NCBI RefSeq assembly: GCF_041200175.1 | Contig: NZ_CP165727.1 | Span: 1,426,001-1,490,000, forward strand | Direction of reading: 5' to 3' | DNA length: 64,000 bases | Source of the DNA: Streptomyces sp. R33 | GTDB lineage: Bacteria; Actinomycetota; Actinomycetes; Streptomycetales; Streptomycetaceae | Shown here: positions 25,010 to 32,409 of the stretch, one piece after another | Position numbering within the stretch: the first letter of the stretch is position 1 | Layout of the letters: every line of letters starts with the position of its first letter | Position numbers and translations under genes: made by a program | The notes under the pieces: generated by a model | Told to the model about the DNA's origin: nothing | What the model saw: only the letters and a program-made list of their open reading frames with translations | The model's database searches: none

Positions 25010-25048
25010 GTCCGCCTCTTCGTCGGCTGCTGCGCCGAAGAGGCGGAC
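25010..25048 (-). terminator. Hairpin after the RHH-VOC unit
   Basis: A perfect 13-bp stem (25010-25022 with 25036-25048) and a 13-base loop lie just beyond the end of the VOC gene at 25080. It should end the RHH-VOC transcript. The remaining bases up to 24836 must then hold the promoter of the FAD-oxidase paralogue. Confidence 0.75.
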
Positions 25049-25079
25049 CATGTCGCACATGAGGACAGCTGCCCCGCAC

Positions 25080-25424
25080 CTACTTCTTGAGCGGCGCCTG
25101 GAGGCTCCAGACGCGCCCGTCGGGGTCGCGCACCTTCATCTCCTGCGTTCCGTAGTGGGTCTCCTCGAACGGCGTGACCACCTCGACGGACGGGTCGACC
25201 GCGAACTCGCCGGCGTCCCCCACCCGCAGGACGACCTGGAAGTCGGGCTTCTGGTCCTCGGGGATCTCGGCGAGCAGCAGGTAGGGGCCGTCCCCGTTGC
25301 GGAGCATCCCCGAGCCCTCCTCGGTCGCGAACTCGACGTTGTAGCCCAGCGACTGGAAGAACTTGGCCGCCTTGCCCCAGTTATGGGTCTCGAGGTACAC
25401 GCCTTCGACGCCTTCGGTGCTCAT
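25080..25424 (-). CDS. VOC family protein
   Basis: A 114-residue vicinal oxygen chelate protein. It begins with [22 protein letters not shown] (first module), has [11 protein letters not shown], and ends in [20 protein letters not shown], the usual closing strand. Single-chain VOC proteins of this size often dimerise and bind a metal or a small aromatic or peptide ligand, as in bleomycin-binding proteins. Its ATG (25424) overlaps the stop of the tiny ribbon-helix-helix gene. Close to a divergent drug-type exporter, it may be a resistance or ligand-binding protein, but a catalytic role in the pathway is equally possible. Confidence 0.82.
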   Translation of the reverse strand: MSTEGVEGVYLETHNWGKAAKFFQSLGYNVEFATEEGSGMLRNGDGPYLLLAEIPEDQKPDFQVVLRVGDAGEFAVDPSVEVVTPFEETHYGTQEMKVRDPDGRVWSLQAPLKK

Positions 25425-25591
25425 GCCTGCTTTCCTTTCCGCGGTTCCTGCTCGTGGACGGCGAGATACGTGCGCAACGCCTCGGCGACCAGGGCCGAGA
25501 GCGACGACTCGTTCTCGATTGCATGGTGCTTGATCTGCCGGATGAGTTCCACCGGCAAGTAGACGTTGAACTGCTTTACTTCTGCACGCAT
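25421..25591 (-). CDS. Ribbon-helix-helix (CopG/Arc-type) regulator, 56 aa
   Basis: A small gene of 57 codons from ATG 25591 to the TGA overlapping the VOC start (ATGA). The product has the ribbon-helix-helix pattern: a strand [11 protein letters not shown], helix [11 protein letters not shown], a turn ENESS, and helix [15 protein letters not shown], then a basic tail. Such proteins bind DNA as dimers at palindromes. One lies only four bases upstream (25596-25609). No usual Shine-Dalgarno is present; a TAGCAT at -12 to -7 suggests leaderless transcription. It probably represses its own operon and the divergent exporter. An antitoxin is the alternative, but no toxin gene is adjacent. Confidence 0.8.
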   Translation of the reverse strand: MRAEVKQFNVYLPVELIRQIKHHAIENESSLSALVAEALRTYLAVHEQEPRKGKQA

Positions 25592-25595
25592 ACTA

Positions 25596-25609
25596 GGATG
25601 CTAGCATCC
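25596..25609. promoter_or_regulatory. 14-bp palindromic operator candidate with embedded -10
   Basis: GGATGCTAGCATCC is a perfect palindrome in the 79-base gap between the RHH gene and the divergent exporter. On the minus strand it contains TAGCAT located at -12 to -7 of the RHH start codon. It is a natural site for autorepression. Confidence 0.65.
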
Positions 25610-25670
25610 GTCCGCTCGTCCAACTAGGGCCGATCGAACAAGAGTTACGAACCGAGGAGGAATCCCAACA

Positions 25671-27242
25671 ATGAAACGCCAATGGTGGACGCTGCTGGTG
25701 GTGTGCGCCGCCACGTTCATGCTGCTGCTGGACGTCACGATCGTCGCGGTCGCGCTCCCCGACATCCAGCACTCGCTGGACGCGAGCTTCAGCGGCCTGC
25801 AATGGACGACGGATGCCTACGCGTTAAGCCTGGCGGCGCTCCTGCTCACCTCGGGCTCCCTGGCCGACCTGTACGGCAGGCGGCGCCTGTTCGTCATCGG
25901 ACTGGCGGTCTTCACCGCAGGATCGCTGCTGTGCGGCATCGCGCAGGACCAGCTGATGCTGATCCTGTCCCGCGCGGTGCAGGGAATCGGCGGCGCGATC
26001 CTGTTCGCCACCTCCCTGGCGCTGCTCGCCGGCACGTTCCAGGGCAGGGAGCGGGGCTCGGCCTTCGGCATCTGGGGCGCCGTCGCCGGTGTCGCCACCG
26101 CGCTCGGCCCGGTGCTCGGCGGTGTGATCACCAGCGGGATCAGCTGGCGCGGCATCTTCCTGGTGAACCTGCCGATCGGCATCGCCGCGATCTTCATCAC
26201 GCTGCGCCTCGTCGACGAGTCCCGTCCGCCGCGCGCCTCCAAGATCGACTGGCTGGGCATCGTGCCGCTCACGGCGGGCTTGTTCAGCCTGGTGTACGCC
26301 CTCATCAGGGCGAGCGACACGGCATGGGGCGAGCAGGGCGTGCTGATCTGCTTCGGTCTGGCAGCGGTGTTCCTCGTGGCGTTCGCGGTGATCGAATCGC
26401 GTGTTTCCGAGCCGATGTTCGACCTGAAGCTGCTGCGCACCCCGACCTTCCTGGGCGGCTCGATCGCCGCCTTCGCCATGAACGCCTCCCTGTTCGCGAT
26501 GTTCATCTACCTCGTGCTGTACCTGCAGAACGACCTCGGCTACAGCGCGATGGGCACCGGCGCCCGGCTCCTGGTGAGCTCCGGCTGCACGCTCGTCGCC
26601 GCCATGGCGGCCGGCCGCCTCATGAGCAAGGTCCCGACCCGGTGGCTGATCGGCCCCGGCCTGGTCATCGTGGGCATCGGCCTCCTGCTCATGACGGGGG
26701 TCTCCGCCGACTCCGACTGGACCCACCTCATCCCGGGCTTCATCGTCACGGGCATCGGGGCCGGCATGGTCAACCCGCCGCTGGCCTCCACCGCGATCGG
26801 TGTCGTCCCGGTGTGGCGCGCCGGAATGGCGTCCGGCGTGAACCAGACCTTCCGGCAGGTGGGCATCGCCGTCGGCATCGCCGTGTACGGCTCGCTCTTC
26901 ACCGCGTCGCTGCACGACGCCCTGAGGGAGCGGCTCGCGAACATCCCGGCACTGCAGGGGCAGAGCGATCAGATCGCCGACTCCATCCGCATGGGCTCTC
27001 CCGGGCAGGCGATCGCCTCGGCCCCGGCGGAGTTCCGGGGAGAGGTCCAGCACGCGGTCCAGGCCGGCTTCGCCACGTCGATGAACGACCTGCTGGTCGC
27101 GAGCGGCATCGTGGCGCTGGTCGGCGGCGTCCTGGCGTTCGCCCTCATCCGCAGCAAGGACTTCGTCGCCCCCCAGGGCGGCCCCGGCCAGCAGGCCCGG
27201 CCGCCCCAGGCCCAGAACACGGAGGCCCCGCAACCGCGCTGA
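25671..27242 (+). CDS. MFS drug exporter, DHA2 (EmrB/QacA) type
   Basis: A 523-residue proton-driven exporter with about fourteen membrane segments. Motif A is GSLADLYGRRRLFVIG, motif C is GPVLGGVITSGISWRGIFLVNLP-like near residues 145-170, and motif D1 is seen as LDVTIVAVALPDIQ in helix 1. A GAGGAGG Shine-Dalgarno precedes the ATG. The gene is divergent from the RHH-VOC unit, with the palindrome between them, so it is likely controlled by the RHH protein and exports the product of the neighbouring pathway. The C-terminal tail is Pro/Gln-rich and cytoplasmic. Confidence 0.9.
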   Translation: MKRQWWTLLVVCAATFMLLLDVTIVAVALPDIQHSLDASFSGLQWTTDAYALSLAALLLTSGSLADLYGRRRLFVIGLAVFTAGSLLCGIAQDQLMLILSRAVQGIGGAILFATSLALLAGTFQGRERGSAFGIWGAVAGVATALGPVLGGVITSGISWRGIFLVNLPIGIAAIFITLRLVDESRPPRASKIDWLGIVPLTAGLFSLVYALIRASDTAWGEQGVLICFGLAAVFLVAFAVIESRVSEPMFDLKLLRTPTFLGGSIAAFAMNASLFAMFIYLVLYLQNDLGYSAMGTGARLLVSSGCTLVAAMAAGRLMSKVPTRWLIGPGLVIVGIGLLLMTGVSADSDWTHLIPGFIVTGIGAGMVNPPLASTAIGVVPVWRAGMASGVNQTFRQVGIAVGIAVYGSLFTASLHDALRERLANIPALQGQSDQIADSIRMGSPGQAIASAPAEFRGEVQHAVQAGFATSMNDLLVASGIVALVGGVLAFALIRSKDFVAPQGGPGQQARPPQAQNTEAPQPR

Positions 27243-27252
27243 CCACCCCGGC

Positions 27253-27291
27253 GCCCGTCAGCCCCGGCCCCGCACGCCGGCACTGACGGGC
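27253..27291 (+). terminator. Hairpin after the exporter
   Basis: Nine-bp arms (27253-27261 with 27283-27291, GCCCGTCAG/CTGACGGGC) begin 10 bases after the exporter stop. It is a probable terminator, with moderate stem strength and a 21-base GC-rich loop. Confidence 0.6.
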
Positions 27292-27304
27292 CCCCGCGGC
27301 CGGG

Positions 27305-27691
27305 TCAGGTCCGGCGCGAACGGCCCGGGAAGTGGGCGCCGGCCGCGGGCAGGTACAGCGGGACCACGGCGGCGGCCGTGAGCAGGTCGGGGACGGCGGC
27401 CAGGACCGGCCAGGCGCCGGGCCACAGCCCGTCCATGCCGAGGTCGGTGGCCACGAAGAGCAGGGATCCGGCGCCGGCGATCGCGAGGACCGTACGGGCC
27501 CAGCCGCGGCCCGCCCGCATCCTCACCCCCACGGCAAGCCAGGCCGCCAGGGCCACGGTCAGGACCTCGCCCGACAGGGCGAGTTGGCGCGCGGCGCCGT
27601 CGGCTCCTTGCGACGGCAGCGTGGCCGTCGCAACTGCGCGCCTCCTGCGTGTCCGCCCTCTGAGAGGGAGAACGGGCCCGCCCGGTTCCAC
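27305..27691 (-). pseudogene. Membrane protein remnant or doubtful ORF
   Basis: The frame could encode 128 residues. The last 90 look like a real Streptomyces membrane protein: LTVALAAWLAVGVRM, VLAIAGAGSLLFVAT, and a third helix VPDLLTAAAVVPLYLP with charged residues between. The first 40 residues are Arg/Pro-rich and do not look native, no start codon has a good Shine-Dalgarno, and the hairpin element copy 2 lies inside the proposed N-terminal part. I read it as the 3' remnant of a longer gene that lost its start, but a small real gene cannot be excluded. Confidence 0.4.
27609..27632 (+). repeat. 24-base hairpin element, copy 2
   Basis: Exact inverted copy of the element at 23467-23490. Here the palindromic arms extend to ten bases (TTGCGACGGC at 27609-27618, GCCGTCGCAA at 27625-27634). 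Confidence 0.85.
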
Positions 27692-27731
27692 GGGTCCACC
27701 GGGCGGCGCTGCGCGTGATCGCCCGTGGCTT

Positions 27732-28310
27732 CTACTTCGACGACACCCCCTGGACCGGGCAGGGCCGGTACTCGAGGCTGAGTTCGCGGTCGACGGCGTA
27801 ACTGGTCCGCATCGAGGCGTCGATGACCTGCTGCCAGGAGCCGTACTTGGCGTAGAGCTGGTCCGCGGTGGGGCCGAGCGGGTTGCCGTACTTGGCGGTG
27901 TTCCGGTCCTCCAGGATGCGGACCTCCTCCGGGGTCATGCCGGCCCGGGTGATCGCCTTGGCCTGGTTGCGCATGTCGACCAGCTCCCGGGCGATCTCCT
28001 CGTCGGTGGCCCCGGCCGCGCGCATGTCGGCCTCCGTACGGTGCATGTCCTCGAGGAGCCCGTGGTAGCTCATCCGGGTCCGCTGGGCCTCGACCTTCTC
28101 GTCCATCGGCAGGACGCGGATGCGGCACACGACGGGGTCGGTGCTGGGGCACGGGTCGTCGGCGGGGACGGGGCGGGCGAGCGGCGCGGTGATGATCGAA
28201 CCGCACGCTTCGGCCGCGCCGGCCACCGACGAGGAGGCGGCGGCCATCAGGGCGACGGCGGCCACGAACGGGAGGAGGGCGCGGCGGGAGGAGGAGAGGG
28301 AAAGAGGCAT
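27732..28310 (-). CDS. Secreted protein of unknown function
   Basis: A 192-residue protein with a clear Sec signal (MPLSLSSSRRALLPF, a hydrophobic core, then an AGAAEA cleavage region near residue 35). The mature part has two closely spaced cysteines (DPCPSTDPVVC) and a long helical, charged region with EDMHRTEADMRAAGATDEEIARELVDMRN. It ends in a Tyr-rich stretch with another Cys. This suggests a small helical exported protein with disulfides. The ATG at 28310 has AAGGA seven bases upstream. No family was recognised and no catalytic motif is visible. Confidence 0.75.
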   Translation of the reverse strand: MPLSLSSSRRALLPFVAAVALMAAASSSVAGAAEACGSIITAPLARPVPADDPCPSTDPVVCRIRVLPMDEKVEAQRTRMSYHGLLEDMHRTEADMRAAGATDEEIARELVDMRNQAKAITRAGMTPEEVRILEDRNTAKYGNPLGPTADQLYAKYGSWQQVIDASMRTSYAVDRELSLEYRPCPVQGVSSK

Positions 28311-28445
28311 GCCCGCATCCTTGGCGACCCTGCCGCGCCCTGACACGCGGACACCCCGGTGATCACTCCAACGGGTGCCCCGGGGCCGGTTGCCGCCCGG
28401 TACGGAACCGGCGTACTGCCCGTCCGGCCTGCGCAGGAGACCGGC

Positions 28446-29999
28446 TCAGAGGCGGTGGATCCGGTCGACCCCGTACCACTTCGAGACGCAGCCGGCGACC
28501 CAGTCCCGGGTGTGGTCGGACGTGAAGAAGGGCTCGGCCAGGCCCCCGATGTACAGGGGCCGGTATCCGACATCGGTGACGCCCTGCGCGGCGGCGGTCC
28601 GGATGCGGGAGTTCTGTGCGTCCCAGGCAGCGGCACGGGTGACCGTGGCCGTGGTGAGCTGCTGGACACTCGGGACGAGTACCGCCAGCGCTGCCAGCGC
28701 CAGGCCGCCCGCGCCCACGATGCCGGCCGGGACGACCACGGCCGAGGCGCGTCGGCGGGCCAGGGAGCGGCCGGCCCACTCCCCCAGCAGGGCTCCGTAG
28801 GCGCACAGGGCCAGTTCCATCGGTACGAGGTAGTTCGTCCAGGTGCGGGCGTAGGTCCACCCGCTCGGGCCGTAGCCGCTGCGCAGGCCCAGCACCACGG
28901 CGAACGACCCCAGGACGACCACCGGCACGGGGAGCAGCAACACGGCGATCTGCATCTTCCGCGGGGTGGCCCGGCGCCATTGCCACTGCCGCGGCCCGGG
29001 TGCAGGTGCCCGCAGGCCGACTGCCCAGCCGAGGAGGACGCCGACGGCGGCCGCTCCGAGGTAGGCCCACTGACCCGTGACGGTGTCCCACATGTGCAGC
29101 CAGTCCCGGAAGGTGGCCCTGAGTTCGCCCGCGGAGAGCACGGACTCCCCGTCCGGCTGCTGGGCGCGGCGCCACCGGGCGCCGGGCGAGGTGTAGAGCA
29201 CGACCAGACCGCAGAGGAGTCCGGCGCACCACAGCGCGCACCAGGTGAACGGGTGCCAGGTCTGCGCCAGTTTGAGGCGGGGCAGGGCCAGCAGGGCGAC
29301 CCCGGCCGCGAGCAGACCGCTGACGAGGGCGAACGGTTCGCTCAGGGTGCCGAGACCGAACGCGATGAGAAACGCGGCGGCACATCCCCCTGCGCGTACG
29401 GCGGTACGGGGTTGGCGGACGGTCCAGATGGCCAGCAGGAGCGCCCACACCCCGATGACGCTGGGAATGGTGTGGGAAATGGTGGCAGGAGCCCACAGCA
29501 GGACTTGATAACTGCGCGTTCCGGCGTAGTAGAGCAGTGCCTGGATGGCCAGGGAGCAGGCGAACAGGGCCAATATCGGCGGTCTTCCACCGATTGACCG
29601 CACGAACCGGCAGCCGAGCAGCACCAGACCGACCGTGAACGTCACGGCCATGACGGTCGGCAGGACCTTGACCCCGCCGAGGCCGTCGCCATAGATGACG
29701 CCGCTCAGGAAGGCATTGGCGATCCGGCCGTTCTGGGTCGTGTAGAAGTCGGACGTGATGCCGAGGACCCCCAGGTCACGGGATTTCCAGGCGGCGCACC
29801 AGTCGTCCGATGTGGGCCGTACGTAGAGCCCGAGGAAGCACCCGACGGCGACCAGGGCCCCGGCCGCCGCCACGAGGGTCCCGCCCGCGCCCAGCAGGAG
29901 CCTGCGGGCCGGCGGGCGACGGCGGCTTCCCCGGACGTCCGCTCCGGGGGAACGCGTTCGACGGCCCTCGCCCTCGGACAGCAGCGGAGCAGTGCTCAT
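28446..29999 (-). CDS. Polytopic membrane protein (DUF6056-like)
   Basis: A 517-residue integral membrane protein with about eleven to twelve hydrophobic segments. After a 45-residue basic N-terminus the first helix leads into a conserved periplasmic-type loop, GLYVRPTSDDWCAAWKSRD, then FYTTQNGRIANAF. This DD-containing first loop resembles GT-C-fold glycosyltransferases and DUF6056 proteins. The last 70 residues are outside and contain YRPLYIGGLAEPFFTSD. A polyprenyl-phosphate-sugar glycosyltransferase is possible but unproved. The ATG at 29999 has AAAGGA upstream. It is divergent from a GH15-like secreted enzyme. Confidence 0.72.
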   Translation of the reverse strand: MSTAPLLSEGEGRRTRSPGADVRGSRRRPPARRLLLGAGGTLVAAAGALVAVGCFLGLYVRPTSDDWCAAWKSRDLGVLGITSDFYTTQNGRIANAFLSGVIYGDGLGGVKVLPTVMAVTFTVGLVLLGCRFVRSIGGRPPILALFACSLAIQALLYYAGTRSYQVLLWAPATISHTIPSVIGVWALLLAIWTVRQPRTAVRAGGCAAAFLIAFGLGTLSEPFALVSGLLAAGVALLALPRLKLAQTWHPFTWCALWCAGLLCGLVVLYTSPGARWRRAQQPDGESVLSAGELRATFRDWLHMWDTVTGQWAYLGAAAVGVLLGWAVGLRAPAPGPRQWQWRRATPRKMQIAVLLLPVPVVVLGSFAVVLGLRSGYGPSGWTYARTWTNYLVPMELALCAYGALLGEWAGRSLARRRASAVVVPAGIVGAGGLALAALAVLVPSVQQLTTATVTRAAAWDAQNSRIRTAAAQGVTDVGYRPLYIGGLAEPFFTSDHTRDWVAGCVSKWYGVDRIHRL

Positions 30000-30222
30000 C
30001 CACCCATCCTTTGCGGCGGCCCGCGTCCCCGCGACGGCTGTTACGCCATGCGATGACGCGTGGTGTCGCGGGCTCTCCCGGTCACCCGGGCGGCGGGCGT
30101 GTCGTGGCGGGCTCCGGAGCGGTCGGCCACGATGGGAATTCCGGAGTTCCGCGCACACGCACGTGCACGGGTACGCACGGAGACGCGCCGAGGCTCACGG
30201 AAGCCCGACGGAGGGAGTGGCG

Positions 30223-31704
30223 ATGCCTGCTGTCCGGCTCGTTCGCTGGGCGGTCGTCACGGCGTCCCTCGCGAGCGTCGCCCTTCCCGTCTGCGTCGCC
30301 GGAGCCCCTGCCGGCCGGCCCGCCGGCGAAGAACGGCCGGTGTTCCTGGTCAGGCCGCCGGGACACCACAGCCGTGGCGACGCCGAGGGCAACTACGCGC
30401 CCCTGTCGGTCCTCGCCGCCCCCACGGTCGGGCTCCTCTCCAACACGACCGCCACCGAGGGCGTCACACCGGCCGTCGCCCAGGGCGCACGGTACGTCGA
30501 GCGGAGCAACGTACTGCGGTTGCCGTCCGGCCGGTGGAAGTACCTGCCCGCCGGCCGGACGGCGTCGGCCGTGGTGGCCCTCGACGATCCGACGGCCCGG
30601 CAGCAGATCGCGCAGAGCCGCGCCTGGCTGGCGGCCGGCCGGATCCCGGGCGGCTCGCCCGCACAGCGTGCGGCGGCCGAACGGGCCCTGCTGACCATGC
30701 GTGCACTGCTCCGGCCGAACGGCGCCATGGCGGCGGGGTGGACGCCCGGCTGGATGTACTCCTGGCCGCGTGACTCCAGCTTCGCCTCCGCCGCGTTCGC
30801 GCACACCGGCCACGAGGCCGAGGCGTACCGGATCCTCCGCTACAGCGCCGCGACCCAGCGGAAGGACGGCACCTGGGAGGCGCGGACCAAACTCGACGGC
30901 TCCGGACCGCCGGACGGCAGGCCCTCGCAACTCGACGCCAACGGCTGGGTCCCCTGGGCGACTTGGCAGTGGTACCAGACCGCGCCCCGCACCACCCGGC
31001 ACGCCCGGCTGGCCGGCCTCTACCCGATGGTCCGCAAGGCGGCCGACCGCGCGGCGGCCTCCCTGGGGGCGGACGGCCTGCCGCCGGCCTCCCCGGACTA
31101 CTGGGAGCTGATGACGACCACGCCGAACATCGGTACGGCAGCGCCCCTGCTCGCCGGGCTCAACGCCTCCGCGGACCTCGCACGGGCACTGGACCGCCCG
31201 GACGATGCGGCACGCTGGACCGCTGCCGCCGGCCGGCTCTCGTCCGGGATATCCAGAAGGTTCGCACCCCTCGGTTACCAGCGCACCGTCGACGGACAGC
31301 ACGGACACGACAGCGCGGTGGCGTTCATGGCGCCGCCTTTCAACGCCGCCCCCGCCGACCTGCCCCGGGCACTCGACGCCACGCACAGGGCGCTGCTCCT
31401 GCCCAACGGCGGACTCACGCCCGGGAACGATCCCACCGCGCCCTGGGGCGGGAACGCGTGGACGCCCAGTACCTCGTTCTTCGCCCTCGCATGGGCCGGG
31501 ACGGGGCAGACGGCGAAGGCCGGGCAGGTCCTGGACTGGGTCCTCTCCAAACGGAACTCGCTCGGGGAGCTGCCCGAGAAGGTGAACCGGGCGGGGCGGC
31601 CCTCGTCGGTCGCACCGCTGGCCTGGACGGGCTCGATCACCGTCCTCGCCCTGGTGGCACTCGACGGCAAGCCCCTCCCCACACCACCCTTGCGGGCCCG
31701 GTGA
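30223..31704 (+). CDS. Exported glycoside hydrolase family 15-like enzyme
   Basis: A 493-residue protein with an N-terminal Sec signal (VRLVRWAVVTASLASVALPVCVAGAPA). The body has an alpha/alpha-toroid pattern with GWTPGWMYSWPRDSSFASAAFAHTG, close to the glucoamylase/GH15 WxRDxxF block, and PSQLDANGWVPWATW as well as an acidic YWELMTTTPN segment where the catalytic Glu of GH15 would lie. It may release glucose or trehalose-type sugars from outer glycans. The ATG at 30223 has GGAGGGAG upstream. It stands alone, convergent with a lipoprotein gene. Confidence 0.75.
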   Translation: MPAVRLVRWAVVTASLASVALPVCVAGAPAGRPAGEERPVFLVRPPGHHSRGDAEGNYAPLSVLAAPTVGLLSNTTATEGVTPAVAQGARYVERSNVLRLPSGRWKYLPAGRTASAVVALDDPTARQQIAQSRAWLAAGRIPGGSPAQRAAAERALLTMRALLRPNGAMAAGWTPGWMYSWPRDSSFASAAFAHTGHEAEAYRILRYSAATQRKDGTWEARTKLDGSGPPDGRPSQLDANGWVPWATWQWYQTAPRTTRHARLAGLYPMVRKAADRAAASLGADGLPPASPDYWELMTTTPNIGTAAPLLAGLNASADLARALDRPDDAARWTAAAGRLSSGISRRFAPLGYQRTVDGQHGHDSAVAFMAPPFNAAPADLPRALDATHRALLLPNGGLTPGNDPTAPWGGNAWTPSTSFFALAWAGTGQTAKAGQVLDWVLSKRNSLGELPEKVNRAGRPSSVAPLAWTGSITVLALVALDGKPLPTPPLRAR

Positions 31705-31728
31705 CCGTCACGCGCTCTGCGCGCCGCC

Positions 31729-32193
31729 TCAGACGGGCTGCGTCCCGTCACCCGGGGGCGGAGCGGTGCGGAGGCTTTCCAGCTCGGCGAGGAGGCGCCG
31801 GTACGCGAGCCGCTCCGCGTGCACCGCACGCCTGAGGGGGAGGTAGTGCGGATCACGCCGTACCCGCGCCTCGTGCGCGGCGGCGAGGCGGAGCCGCCTC
31901 GCTCCGGCCAGGTCGTTCATCGCCGCCACGTATCCGCGGTCGAGAAGCTTGTGGTCGAGGACCTCGGCGAAGGCCCGGTCCGCCAGCACGCCGATCCGGT
32001 CGAGTCCTTCCACGCATCTCGCCGGGTCCGTCTCGGCGCAGTCCTCGTCCAGGTCGTGGGACAGCGATCTCAAGGCCGTGCCGAGCTCCGGGTACTCCCA
32101 GGCGGGCGCCGTGTCGTTCCTGCATCCGGTCGCGAGGGCGGTGAGGGCCGTGAGCGCGGCCACGGCGCGGACCGTTCCCCCTCCCCCGCGCAT
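31729..32193 (-). CDS. Small lipoprotein of unknown function
   Basis: A 154-residue putative lipoprotein. From the ATG at 32193 the sequence is MRGGGGTVRAVAALTALTALATGC, a compact signal with lipobox. The mature part is mostly helical with HDLDEDCAETDPARC, where two Cys may pair, and a C-terminal Arg/Leu-rich helix (RAVHAERLAYRRLLAELESL). A longer start at 32247 adds a basic stretch before the signal. I prefer the shorter form, though neither has a good Shine-Dalgarno. No family was recognised. It follows the PIG-L deacetylase gene on the same strand by 216 bases. Confidence 0.6.
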   Translation of the reverse strand: MRGGGGTVRAVAALTALTALATGCRNDTAPAWEYPELGTALRSLSHDLDEDCAETDPARCVEGLDRIGVLADRAFAEVLDHKLLDRGYVAAMNDLAGARRLRLAAAHEARVRRDPHYLPLRRAVHAERLAYRRLLAELESLRTAPPPGDGTQPV

Positions 32194-32409
32194 GCGGGTG
32201 CCCGTGCGTATCCGTATGCGGCTGTGCGAGAGGAAGAGAGGAGCCATGTGAGCCCCGATCGCCCGAGGGTCGGAGTGCGGCCGCCGTCGCCGGCGAGGCG
32301 GTGTACACGCCACCGCCCGGCGAGGTGGCCCTGGCCGCCATCCTCACCCGCCCCGATCCGCGCTGCCACCCGGCGGCCCAGGGGCCGCGGGTGCACGGTG
32401 CGGCGCAGG

